From CAYRGC01 sp964601225 (GTDB lineage: Bacteria; Patescibacteriota; Gracilibacteria; Peribacterales; Peribacteraceae): 64,000 nt of DNA. The position numbers and the translations under genes were made by a program. The notes below the pieces were generated by a model. It was not told where the DNA came from. It saw only the letters and a list, made by a program, of their open reading frames with translations, and ran no database searches. How positions within the stretch are numbered: position 1 is the first letter of the stretch; each line of letters starts with the position of its first letter. The stretch is from assembly GCA_964601225.1 (NCBI GenBank), contig CAZRMM010000001.1:1-64000 (forward strand), written 5' to 3'. Shown here piece by piece: positions 6,016 through 13,627 of the stretch.

Positions 6016-8250
6016 TTACGCGTGACGCCAAGGATAGTTGACTAACCAGCGCGGAAAGGAAAGCCAGCTATACCCTTCTTTGAAAATCCGTTCTTCCTTG
6101 ACATACCAAAGAGGTAGTGTCAAAAACCTATCTGAGTGCAAGGAAAGCGATCCGAGTTCCAGGCCGCGGATGCGATCGTTATACGAGAAGGTGTAGAGAG
6201 GGGAGTAGAGGAAAATGGCCGGCGTTTCACGCTTAAGAACGTCTCGAAGCTTCCCCAGTGCCTCCACTCTCTCTTTCTCGTCGAGAGTGCTACGGATGGT
6301 TTCAAGGAGGGTATCGGCCTCAAACGACGAGTACTGTGAAAGGTTGTACGCGTCGCTGCGGAGATCTTTGTCCTGCCCCGTCAATCGCTGGATTCCGGAA
6401 CTGTGCCAGTAGGGATAGCTGTCGAGGTTATCGAGAAGCGATTGTCCAAAGAGCAAAATATCATACTGGCGCCTGAGGAGCCGCTCCGCAAAGTCTTCCT
6501 GACTCTCGGGTACCTGCACCTCGACCTGTACTCCCAGTTTATGCCATTGCTCGGCGATTTCCTGAGCAAGAACGGGATACTGAGCCGGGGTGGGACTCGT
6601 CAGGAGCGTGACATGCAGAGGTTCTCCCTTCTCGTTCTGACGAATACTGTAGCCGTCGTCGGGAGTACGCAGCCGCAGCATGCCGCGATCCAACACGAGA
6701 TTCCCGATCGTAATGCGGCTAGCAACGGGAATTTGACCCGCTCGAGACTTCACATAGAGCTCTGCGAGTCGACGCTCTTCGGTCGCACGGGCGTATTCCG
6801 CAGGATCTCTTGCAACGTACAGATAGAAAGAATCGTAGATGCGATTCTTGCTTTCCGCCGTAACTCTCACGAGATTTTCTCCGAGCTGGAGAGCTCCGGT
6901 TCCGGTGACGAAGGGAAGACTGACGACCCATGTTCCCGAAGCCGTGGCATTGTCGCGCAGGGGAACGCCGTTCATGCGGGCACCCCTCGGAATTTGTGCG
7001 TAGGATCCCGAAAAAGTAAGAGGCTGATCGAGACGGAAGAGCGCGATGCTCGACAGCGTCATCGGTCCCGAATTGTTCGCCTCGCGCTGCTCAAGAAGCT
7101 TCTGAAGCCGCACGCGCTCGGGCAGGTTCCACTTTGACGCAAGAAGCGCCCCCTGTGCGGCGTCAGGGTCAAATTGATATCGCCAATCTCCGACATCAAG
7201 CTCGAGCAGGGGGGTATCGACAATCACCGATTCGTGAATGCCATCCGCCAACGTCTGCTTGTCCGTACCGAACTGGAGACCCTGCCGGAGTTTTTCATCC
7301 TTCAGCTGCGGACGTTCAAGATTGAAGAAAAGCGCGACATACTGAGGAAGATAATAGTTCTGAGCCGTGAAGCGTCGCGGCACGATCGGATCTCCCTCTT
7401 CGTTCCTGGGCACCAGACGCACGCCCTGCAGATTCCGCATGTCGGAGAGCAACGATGAATAATCAGGAAAGATGCGAAAGACGACGCGATCGAGATGAGA
7501 CGAAGGCGGTATCACCCGGTCGAATCGCTCCAGGGTCACCTCGGTGGAAATATCCGTCGTCACGAGACTGCGGAACTTATACGGACCGGCACCGATGGGA
7601 TGAAAAGAGAAATCGCTCGCGAGATCCAGCTTGTCGACCGGAACGTCCGCGAAGGAGCTCTTTGGCAACAGACCGAGGGTCAGATTGCTCGGGAAGAAGC
7701 TGTACGGCTCGGGAAGCGTGAAGGTGACTGTTTTTTCATCCGCCTTCTCCACTTTCACTCCGCGAAAATTCTGCTGAAGAAGAGTGTTGGGAAATGCGGG
7801 ATTCTGGATGGTTTGATAAGTAAAAAGGACGTCGTCGGCCGTCACGGTATGCGGGTTTTCCTTCGTGGAATCATGCCACTCAACACCCTGCTTGAGCGTG
7901 AGGGTGTAAACCTTCTGATCTTTCGATACTTCTAGCGTCGCAAGATCGCTCTCAATTTGCCGAGTTTTGGGGTTGTATCGAAGGAGTCCGGAGAAGACCA
8001 GCGAAACAATGTCGCGGTTTACATCGTTTTGCACCGTAAACCACGGATTCAGGGGCCGCAACTCGCCAACGGACCCCTCGACATACGTCCCTCCCGTCGT
8101 CGGTACGAGCATCGTCGTATCGAGATAAAACGTACGAAGAAGCACCGCAAAACTGACGACAAATCCGGCCACAAGCACGGCAAGCAACCATCGTTCCCAG
8201 CGCGACATCGCGGAGAACAGGCTCGTCAGCCGTTGCAGCAGCGAGAGCAT
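6016..8250 (-). CDS. ABC-type peptide-binding protein (SBP_bac_5) with inserted Ig-like domain
   Basis: 744 aa, longer than the usual ~540. An N-terminal TM anchor (about 19-42, WLLAVLVAGFVVSFAVLL) follows a short basic cytoplasmic tail. The extracellular part starts with the family 5 pattern (ELRPLNPWFTVQNDVNRDI, VFSGLLRYN, LKQGVEWHD, TADDVLFTYQ). Around 392-480 the fold is interrupted by a beta-rich segment with the motif NGVPLRDNATASGTW and LQLGENLVRVTAESK, typical of glucodextranase/Ig-like modules. The SBP lobe then resumes (LHVTLLTSPTPAQYPVLAQEIAEQW). It should bind peptides or similar solutes at the surface. No permease genes lie next to it. It is 25 bp downstream of secG and probably co-transcribed. 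Confidence 0.9.
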   Translation of the reverse strand: MLSLLQRLTSLFSAMSRWERWLLAVLVAGFVVSFAVLLRTFYLDTTMLVPTTGGTYVEGSVGELRPLNPWFTVQNDVNRDIVSLVFSGLLRYNPKTRQIESDLATLEVSKDQKVYTLTLKQGVEWHDSTKENPHTVTADDVLFTYQTIQNPAFPNTLLQQNFRGVKVEKADEKTVTFTLPEPYSFFPSNLTLGLLPKSSFADVPVDKLDLASDFSFHPIGAGPYKFRSLVTTDISTEVTLERFDRVIPPSSHLDRVVFRIFPDYSSLLSDMRNLQGVRLVPRNEEGDPIVPRRFTAQNYYLPQYVALFFNLERPQLKDEKLRQGLQFGTDKQTLADGIHESVIVDTPLLELDVGDWRYQFDPDAAQGALLASKWNLPERVRLQKLLEQREANNSGPMTLSSIALFRLDQPLTFSGSYAQIPRGARMNGVPLRDNATASGTWVVSLPFVTGTGALQLGENLVRVTAESKNRIYDSFYLYVARDPAEYARATEERRLAELYVKSRAGQIPVASRITIGNLVLDRGMLRLRTPDDGYSIRQNEKGEPLHVTLLTSPTPAQYPVLAQEIAEQWHKLGVQVEVQVPESQEDFAERLLRRQYDILLFGQSLLDNLDSYPYWHSSGIQRLTGQDKDLRSDAYNLSQYSSFEADTLLETIRSTLDEKERVEALGKLRDVLKRETPAIFLYSPLYTFSYNDRIRGLELGSLSLHSDRFLTLPLWYVKEERIFKEGYSWLSFPRWLVNYPWRHA

Positions 8251-8275
8251 GGACGTGCGGAGGGGAAGGGCGTCG

Positions 8276-8503
8276 TCAGGCGGTGACGAACCAGAGCAAG
8301 ACCGGAATAACGAAGAAGACGACGCTCAGAATGATCGTAAAACGGAAGATCACTCGCTCCGCTCCGCGGCGCTGCACAACAATTGCGCCGCCACCCCCGA
8401 ACGTGGAGGTGAGACCGGAAGCGCGATGCTGCACAAGAATGCAGAGACTCAGGAGCAGGCTGACGACCACTTCGATGCCGGTGAGTATCACGGACAAGGA
8501 CAT
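8276..8503 (-). CDS. secG: Preprotein translocase subunit SecG
   Basis: 75 aa with two TM helices (about 5-24 and 50-73) separated by a Gly-rich loop (SGLTSTFGGGG), the hallmark of SecG. It stimulates SecYEG protein export. It precedes the exported peptide-binding protein gene. Confidence 0.93.
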   Translation of the reverse strand: MSLSVILTGIEVVVSLLLSLCILVQHRASGLTSTFGGGGAIVVQRRGAERVIFRFTIILSVVFFVIPVLLWFVTA

Positions 8504-8571
8504 GCACCAGCATGGTAGGGGTTTTTGCGACGGTATTCAATCCGACTTCGCGGCTCCGGTACGCCTTTTCC

Positions 8572-9126
8572 TCAGTTACGAGCGCGACGGATGCCAAGCT
8601 GCAGAATAAGGTTGCCGTCGACAAACTTCACGAGGGAAGCATCGGACGTGGGAGCGGTCACCTCTACCGCCGTCTTCGAATCTTGCGGATAACACCAATG
8701 CTTTTCCTTTCCCGATTGCGCCGGAGCAACCCATTTGTACCCACGATACTTACTGGTCCCAAGCTGCATGATTTCGATGCGCATCTGCTCCTGTGTCACG
8801 GCACTCGTCCCCCAGAGCTTGATGAGCTTCTGCCGAATCACTTGATACTGGCAGGTGTCGAGTGCCACCTTCTGCACCGACACCGTCGCCGGTTTGTCGC
8901 TCTTGCGACGGAACGTCACGCCGTTCTCGTCGGTATCCACCGACCACTGGCCGGGCACCCAAACGCGGATATCCATGAAGTCGGCCGTGGCGGAGTTCGC
9001 CGGATCGTACTTCGTGTTGTCCGTCGCAGAGGTAAGGGGACGGCGTCCCGCTTCGGCTACGGGTGCGATGATGATCGAGGCGATGGTCGCCAGCGACGCC
9101 AGCGACGCGGAAAGTGAGGTGCGCAT
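8572..9126 (-). CDS. Secreted protein of unknown function
   Basis: 184 aa. The first ~26 residues form a Sec signal peptide (LASLATIASIIIAPVAEAG) with an AEA-G type cleavage site. The mature part is beta-rich, with three cysteines (CQYQV, HWCYP and surroundings), and recalls PsbP/DUF1795-like folds (DIRVWVPGQWSVDTDENGVTFRRK), but I do not recognise a family. TAGCCT lies 6 nt before the ATG as a weak -10. It is 68 bp upstream of secG. Confidence 0.7.
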   Translation of the reverse strand: MRTSLSASLASLATIASIIIAPVAEAGRRPLTSATDNTKYDPANSATADFMDIRVWVPGQWSVDTDENGVTFRRKSDKPATVSVQKVALDTCQYQVIRQKLIKLWGTSAVTQEQMRIEIMQLGTSKYRGYKWVAPAQSGKEKHWCYPQDSKTAVEVTAPTSDASLVKFVDGNLILQLGIRRARN

Positions 9127-9319
9127 GGCTTCAGGCTACAGAAAAACACCCTGATCGCAATCCGTCGCGCTTGCGAAGAAAGCGAAGGAAGGGTGGAGTC
9201 GATGAAGAATAGACGGACTCGACTGAAACGAGTCGGGTCACTCGACGGATTCCGGCGTAGCCGGATGCAGAAAAAAATACTCGGCTTTAGCGACTTTCAT
9301 CGTCTATACTCCTTCCAAC

Positions 9320-9395
9320 GGGCGCCTAGCTCAGTGGTTAGAGCATCGAGCTTACACCTCGAGGGTCAGGGGTTCGACTCCCTTGGCGCCCACCA
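9320..9395 (+). tRNA. tRNA-Val(UAC)
   Basis: Complete cloverleaf. The acceptor stem is GGGCGCC (9320-9326) with GGCGCCC (9385-9391), the D arm is CTAGCTCAGTGGTTAGAGC, the 5-bp anticodon stem TCGAG/CTCGA encloses anticodon TAC, and the T arm is GGTTCGACTCC. CCA is encoded (9393-9395). TATACT at 9305-9310 is a plausible -10. The convergent hydrolase gene stops 1 bp after the tRNA. Confidence 0.97.
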
Positions 9396-9396
9396 A

Positions 9397-10170
9397 TCAC
9401 ATGCCTCCAATGAACCCTTCAATGGACTCGTACGTCTCTTTCGGGTTGTCGCACATCATGAAGTGACCGGCATCGGGGATTTCGATCGCTTGAACACTTT
9501 TGCCGACGTTGGCGACTTTACGAGCATTGGTAGAGCCGTACAGGAACGCCTTTCGCTGGGGAGCGTCGTTGAAGAGGGGAACGAGCCGTTCGCTCTTCGA
9601 CCACTCGACGATGGAAACGGACGAGCCCTGAAAGGCCCGGGCCGACGTCTGCCGCAGGCACGCGCTGCGAAGCGCCGCGCTCGGTTCTTTCGAGGACGAC
9701 ACTTCGGCCTTGAGGGCCGCGTACCCCGATTTCTCGAAATCCTCATACGTCTGGCGGGCGACGTCCGCACTCTTTCCGCAATCACTCATCACCAGATTTC
9801 CCTCCATATTCACGAAGGACGACACTCTCGCCCCCAATTGTCCGAGCAGGAACGTGCCGATCATTCCGCCCATGCTGTGACCGACGAGATGGCAACGTTC
9901 GACGCGCAGCTCTTCCAAGACCGCAACGCACAACTCCGCTTGTTCCCAAAGATCATAGGAAAAATCATCGGGCTTCTCCGAATCCCCGAATCCGATGCAA
10001 TCGAGAGCGAGCACGGAGTGCCGCTTGAAGAAGGGCCGAGCGAGCAGGTCATCGAACGCCGTCCTATTGGTTTGCAATCCATGAATGCATACGACCCATT
10101 CGGAAACGGTGCCGCGACGGACGGACGCGGCGATCGTACGCCCCCTTGCCGGAATGTTCGTCATTTGCAC
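9397..10170 (-). CDS. Alpha/beta hydrolase
   Basis: 257 aa. It has the oxyanion-hole HG in VCIHGLQ (30-31), the nucleophile elbow GHSMGG with S99, an acid residue probably in the GSTN region near 210, and the catalytic histidine in IPDAGHFMM (about 240). The GFGDSEKP segment (60-67) is typical of small-molecule or ester hydrolases of the haloperoxidase/lipase-like group. There is no signal peptide, so it acts in the cytoplasm. The GTG at 10170 is supported by TAGTAT exactly 6 nt upstream, which suggests a leaderless mRNA. The substrate cannot be told. Confidence 0.88.
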   Translation of the reverse strand: MQMTNIPARGRTIAASVRRGTVSEWVVCIHGLQTNRTAFDDLLARPFFKRHSVLALDCIGFGDSEKPDDFSYDLWEQAELCVAVLEELRVERCHLVGHSMGGMIGTFLLGQLGARVSSFVNMEGNLVMSDCGKSADVARQTYEDFEKSGYAALKAEVSSSKEPSAALRSACLRQTSARAFQGSSVSIVEWSKSERLVPLFNDAPQRKAFLYGSTNARKVANVGKSVQAIEIPDAGHFMMCDNPKETYESIEGFIGGM

Positions 10171-10190
10171 GCGCGAATACTACAGCACGA

Positions 10191-10213
10191 AAAAGCCCCC
10201 GTGCGGGGGCTTT
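10191..10213 (-). terminator. Rho-independent terminator after the pilin-like gene
   Basis: AGCCCCC and GGGGGCT pair across a short loop and are followed on the minus strand by TTTTT. It lies 18 bp past the stop of the pilin-like gene and before the hydrolase promoter. A shorter T-run on the plus side could make it weakly bidirectional. Confidence 0.85.
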
Positions 10214-10230
10214 CGAAAGCATGGGACGGA

Positions 10231-10554
10231 TTACTGATTGCTCAACGCCGCAAAGATGTCCTGCATAAGCTGGACGATCGTCGAGAAATTGAGCTGGAAA
10301 GGAATCTCAAGCAGACGAGCGACCCAGGAAACGATGAAAAAAGCTGCAAAGGTGACGATGAGACCGATGATTGCGAAGCGAATCGTATGCACGGCCTTCT
10401 TGATCTTGTCCTCGTTGCCGGCCGACAGAATGAACGAAATGCCTCCGATGATAATAAAGGCGAGACAGAGCATCGACGCAACGACGAGTGCGAGTGCGAT
10501 GAACGTCGCAAAAATATCAAGGATATTACCGTTCTCGAGAAGATCGCGGAGCAT
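10231..10554 (-). CDS. VirB2/TrbC-like pilin-type membrane protein
   Basis: 107 aa with two TM helices (about 14-42 and 58-80) joined by a short polar turn (SAGNEDKIKKAVHTIR). This is the layout of VirB2/TrbC-family pilins and of the Mbov_0395-type conjugal pilin-like proteins common in CPR genomes. The G-G motif before the turn (IIIGGISFILSAG) is typical. It is a lone gene here, far from the TrbL-like cluster at 61-64 kb. It may be a subunit of a type IV secretion-like or DNA-uptake apparatus. Confidence 0.75.
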   Translation of the reverse strand: MLRDLLENGNILDIFATFIALALVVASMLCLAFIIIGGISFILSAGNEDKIKKAVHTIRFAIIGLIVTFAAFFIVSWVARLLEIPFQLNFSTIVQLMQDIFAALSNQ

Positions 10555-10587
10555 GGCGAAGTGGGGAGGGGATAGAGAAAGAGAGTG

Positions 10588-10866
10588 TTATGCCGCGGCT
10601 GCCTGCGGCTCGAGAATCTTCAAATTCACGCGCTGGTTTGCATTGCCGCCAATGACGCGAAGTAACGTACGAAGCGCCTTCACGGTCTGGCCGCTCTTGC
10701 CGATGAGCTTCCCCATGTCCCGGTCTCCGACCTGCACGGTGAAGAGAATGCCCAGATCGTCGACGCGGGCATCGATCACAAGCTCCTCCGGGAACTCGAT
10801 GAGGGATTCGAGAACGGACTTCAGGAAACGAAAGCCGGGCTGGGCGATCTCGGGGATTTCTATCAT
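10588..10866 (-). CDS. khpA: KH-domain RNA-binding protein (KhpA/YlqC-like)
   Basis: 92 aa with one type II KH domain containing the RNA-binding GKLIGKSGQT loop (GxxG at about 56-59). The start at 10866 (MIEIPEIAQPG) lies 13 bp after rpsP; a longer in-frame extension would run through rpsP. The rpsP-KH gene order is conserved in many bacteria. KhpA proteins bind diverse RNAs, including small RNAs, and affect ribosome maturation and cell size, relevant here because an sRNA array is predicted at 43.8-44.2 kb. Confidence 0.9.
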   Translation of the reverse strand: MIEIPEIAQPGFRFLKSVLESLIEFPEELVIDARVDDLGILFTVQVGDRDMGKLIGKSGQTVKALRTLLRVIGGNANQRVNLKILEPQAAAA

Positions 10867-10879
10867 AACGGCGCGTAGC

Positions 10880-11248
10880 TTACGCGGCCGCAGCCTGCTT
10901 GTCACCTTCAGCCGCGGGTGCGGCCGCCGCGGGAGCGGCGCCGGCCTCGGCCGGGGGCTCTTCACCCTTCGGACGCTGCTTTGTGTAGCGCAAGATGTAC
11001 TTGTCCATGTCCTTGAGACCCTGCTTCTTGAGGAGGCGGGCCACGGTATCGCTCGGAACGGCTCCCTTCTTAATCCACTCCTCCGCACGCTTTCCGTTCA
11101 CTTCGAGAACCTTGGGATCACGGGCGGGAAGATAGTGCCCGATGATCTCGAGAAACTTTCCCTTCACGGGCTTACGCTTCTCCGCCACCACAATGCGGTA
11201 TGTGGGGAGGTTTTCACGGCCGGTGCGCTGGAGACGAATGACGAGCAT
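10880..11248 (-). CDS. rpsP: 30S ribosomal protein bS16
   Basis: 122 aa. The S16 core is clear (MLVIRLQRTGRENLPTYRIVVAEKRKP, broken here only by eye at domain level; residues 1-80). A low-complexity Ala/Pro/Glu tail (about 95-122) extends it beyond the usual ~85 residues. It is the first gene of an rpsP-khpA pair. Confidence 0.96.
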   Translation of the reverse strand: MLVIRLQRTGRENLPTYRIVVAEKRKPVKGKFLEIIGHYLPARDPKVLEVNGKRAEEWIKKGAVPSDTVARLLKKQGLKDMDKYILRYTKQRPKGEEPPAEAGAAPAAAAPAAEGDKQAAAA

Positions 11249-11324
11249 AATTGGCGCTGAAGTGTAGGGGGAGGGAAAAGGGAAAACAAGAGCTTTTTAA
11301 GGTTCTCCTCCCGATGGGGGGAAA

Positions 11325-11407
11325 ATGACGAATGGCGAATTTCGAATAACGAAATGCCTCTCAGGACAAAACGACTGATTCTTTCTTCGCCATTCGCGAT
11401 TCGTCAT
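11325..11407. repeat. Imperfect inverted repeat in the rpsP/DciA spacer
   Basis: ATGACGAATGGCGAAT (11325-11340) is mirrored by TTCGCCATTCG and CGATTCGTCATT (11385-11407), with related AT-rich sequence between the arms (TTCGAATAACGAA). The TGACGAATGGCGAA-type unit looks like a short dispersed intergenic repeat. It lies just past the DciA-like stop and upstream of rpsP, so it may also serve as a transcript end. Confidence 0.55.
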
Positions 11408-11704
11408 TCATTTCCGACCCCTCAGCAGCCGTACCTCTTCCAATTTCGCGGCGGGGAATTCCGCCTGTAGATAACGCTTGAGCGCGGGAAGAAGGGGTTG
11501 GCATTCCTGGGCCACGATCGAGTGGGTGTACTCCAGTGTAAGGACCGCATGGGAGAACGACCGGGCCGTCACAGCCTCGGCAACCTCCGGGAGGGCCTTC
11601 GTGATCCACTGATGCGCGCGATGAGTGATCTGCGCGGCGTCCGCGTGCGCGGCGAGTCCGCGCTTGCGAAGCACCTTGGGAAGGATGGATCCGACCGTGT
11701 CCAT
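11408..11704 (-). CDS. DUF721/DciA-like protein, probable replicative helicase loader
   Basis: 98 aa. The pattern of an N-terminal helix (VGSILPKVLRKRGL), a central W (HQWITKALPEV), a beta strand with AVLTLEYTHSIVAQE and a C-terminal LRYLQ/EVRLLRG segment fits DUF721/DciA, the ancestral bacterial DnaB loader. DnaB is encoded at 28.2 kb and no DnaC/DnaI-type loader is in the window. TAAAGT lies exactly 6 nt before the ATG, and the gene follows a glycosyltransferase gene by 9 bp. Confidence 0.7.
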   Translation of the reverse strand: MDTVGSILPKVLRKRGLAAHADAAQITHRAHQWITKALPEVAEAVTARSFSHAVLTLEYTHSIVAQECQPLLPALKRYLQAEFPAAKLEEVRLLRGRK

Positions 11705-11713
11705 GCGCGGACT

Positions 11714-12766
11714 TTACCCGTGGAGCGCCTCGGCGAGAACGGCGGTCGTGTTGACGGCGGCAGCGTCCCAGGACGGAAGGGGCGGTCGCTCGGCGCGGCG
11801 CGCGGGAGGCGACCGCAATGCGGCGGCGAAGGCGGCGGGGCTCGGATCGATAATCAGACTTCCGAGCGGGGCAATTTCAGGAAGGGCTCCCGAGCGGGTC
11901 CCGATAACGGGACAGCCGCAGGCGGCAGCTTCAAAAAGGGGAAGCCCAAAGCCCTCATACAATGATGCCGTGACGCACGCGGTCGCGGCAGAATACAAGG
12001 CGGGGAGATCTTTTTCCGCGACAAACGGCAATAGTCGAGCGCCCGGAGGAAGGAGGAGATCTTTCGTCTCCCGTCCGCCCGTGACGAGCACGAGATCCAT
12101 ATCGCTACGACCCGAGGACTCGTACGCCGAGAGCAGCATCGGGACATTCTTGTGCTCTTTCGCGTTTCCAACATAGAGAAAGTACGGCCGCGCGAGTCCG
12201 TAGCGATCGAGAACGGGCTTCGCCTCGGCGGGAGTGACGGGCGTAAACTCCGATGACACGCCTTCATGGACGACGCGCGTCTTCCGCTTGACCGACGATC
12301 CGTAAACCTGTGCCACCTCGTCCGCGGTGAAGTGGCTCACCGCGATGATACGACGCGCCGCGTGCACTGCGCGATACATGAGCGTGCGATACGCAAGGCG
12401 ACGGAGGAGGGAAGCCTGATTGGGATAGCGGTGGAGGATGAGGTCGTGGATCGTCACGACCGCGGGCACGGGACAGAAGTAGGGAATGTTGAAGTGCGGT
12501 ACGAAGAGCAGGTCGATCTTCTCGCGTCGGTAGATGTCCGGAAGCAGGGTCTGTTCGGCCAACGTGTAGTGGTCGACGTCGATCGGCACCACGCGCGTAT
12601 CCGCCTTCGGCGACCCGCCGATCCACGACGGATCGCCCTTCCCCACGAAGAGGACGTAGGACCATTCGTCCCGCCGGAGGAGGAGGCGCGATACCACTTC
12701 GCGCGTGTAGCGGCCGAGGCCGGAGGTGGTCGCCGCGAAGCGGCAGTCGATTCCGATGCGCGTCAT
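11714..12766 (-). CDS. GT4-family glycosyltransferase
   Basis: 350 aa with the two Rossmann lobes of GT-B enzymes. The N-terminal lobe starts MTRIGIDCRFAATTSGLGRY, and the acceptor-lobe IHDL (about 108) is typical. The donor lobe has YVGNAKEHKN (about 198) and SLYEGFGLPLFEAAACG (about 265-281) with the GT4 EX7E signature. It would transfer a sugar to a cell-surface glycan or lipid. The start codon overlaps that of the divergent prmC by 11 bp. TATGAT lies 8 nt upstream of the ATG. Confidence 0.93.
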   Translation of the reverse strand: MTRIGIDCRFAATTSGLGRYTREVVSRLLLRRDEWSYVLFVGKGDPSWIGGSPKADTRVVPIDVDHYTLAEQTLLPDIYRREKIDLLFVPHFNIPYFCPVPAVVTIHDLILHRYPNQASLLRRLAYRTLMYRAVHAARRIIAVSHFTADEVAQVYGSSVKRKTRVVHEGVSSEFTPVTPAEAKPVLDRYGLARPYFLYVGNAKEHKNVPMLLSAYESSGRSDMDLVLVTGGRETKDLLLPPGARLLPFVAEKDLPALYSAATACVTASLYEGFGLPLFEAAACGCPVIGTRSGALPEIAPLGSLIIDPSPAAFAAALRSPPARRAERPPLPSWDAAAVNTTAVLAEALHG

Positions 12767-13565
12767 TCACTGGCATCATAGCCCCATCCGCGTCTTCGAT
12801 GCACTCAACGGCCAAAACCTTCCCCGCAGCGAGACGGAGATTCTTCTCTCGTGGGCACTCGGAAAACCCCGCGCCTGGCTGTTCGCACACGATCGCGACG
12901 AACTGCCCGCGGGCGCCTACGCGCGGTACGCGGAGGCGGTGGAACGGCGACGGAAAAGCGAACCGATGCAGCACATCACGGGTCGGCAGGAATTCTACGG
13001 GCGAACGTTTCGGGCGGACGCCCGCGCGCTCGTGCCGCGCGGTTCCACCGAGGAGCTCGTCCGGATCGCGCTCCAGTTTTTGACGGACGGAAAGGACCGT
13101 ATCGAGGAGATCGATACCGACGTCGTCGCGACGACGAAGCGCCTCGGCGATCTGTCCGACGTCCGGACGCTCGTCGACGTCGGCACCGGGAGCGGCGTCA
13201 TCGCCGTGACGCTCGCGCTCGAACGGCCGGACCACCGCGTGATCGCGACCGACGTGTCACGAGACGCTCTCGTGCTCGCGAAGGAAAACGCGCAGGCGCT
13301 CGGCGCGCGCGTCGAGTTCCGGGAAGGGGACTGCCTCGGTCCGGTCCGGGACCTGGCGGAGCCGTTCGTCCTCGTCAGCAATCCTCCGTACATTCCCGCG
13401 GGGCGGTCGCTCATGAAGGACGTAATCGACTACGAACCCGTCATCGCGCTCTTCGGCGGGAAGGACGGCGGGGACATCGCGCGAAAGCTCGTCGATCAGG
13501 CGACAGATCACCCGTTCTGCAGGGGATATGCGATCGAGTGCATGCAAAACCAATTAAACGCGTAG
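12756..13565 (+). CDS. prmC: PrmC/HemK-like release-factor glutamine methyltransferase, C-terminally shortened
   Basis: 269 aa. PrmC methylates the GGQ glutamine of release factors. The N-terminal helical domain (1-105) includes a variant of the VPRPETE motif (VPRGSTEE, 93-100). SAM motif I is DVGTGSG (141-147), strand 2 ends ATDVSRDAL, and the catalytic SNPPY is at 208-212. An unusual charged insertion (about 111-135) separates the domains. After FGGKDGGD (233-240) the protein ends within about 30 residues, in an unrelated-looking tail (CMQNQLNA), so the last one or two strands of the methyltransferase fold are missing. It overlaps the divergent glycosyltransferase start. It may be active, as the catalytic motif is intact, but the end looks truncated. 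Confidence 0.85.
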   Translation: MRVIHWHHSPIRVFDALNGQNLPRSETEILLSWALGKPRAWLFAHDRDELPAGAYARYAEAVERRRKSEPMQHITGRQEFYGRTFRADARALVPRGSTEELVRIALQFLTDGKDRIEEIDTDVVATTKRLGDLSDVRTLVDVGTGSGVIAVTLALERPDHRVIATDVSRDALVLAKENAQALGARVEFREGDCLGPVRDLAEPFVLVSNPPYIPAGRSLMKDVIDYEPVIALFGGKDGGDIARKLVDQATDHPFCRGYAIECMQNQLNA

Positions 13566-13627
13566 CGCAGAGATGCCTCTTTGCAAGGGCTCTAGTCCAT
13601 CGACCGACGTTCCTGTATTTTCTTCCT

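Noticed and set aside
9193..10575. 460-codon plus-strand frame over tRNA-Val, hydrolase and pilin-like genes
   Set aside because: It crosses a tRNA gene, and the opposite-strand genes have recognisable motifs.
12851..13627. Long in-frame extension upstream of purA
   Set aside because: It lies antiphase over prmC, is Arg-rich shadow sequence, and the N6 -10 box fixes the purA start at 13628.
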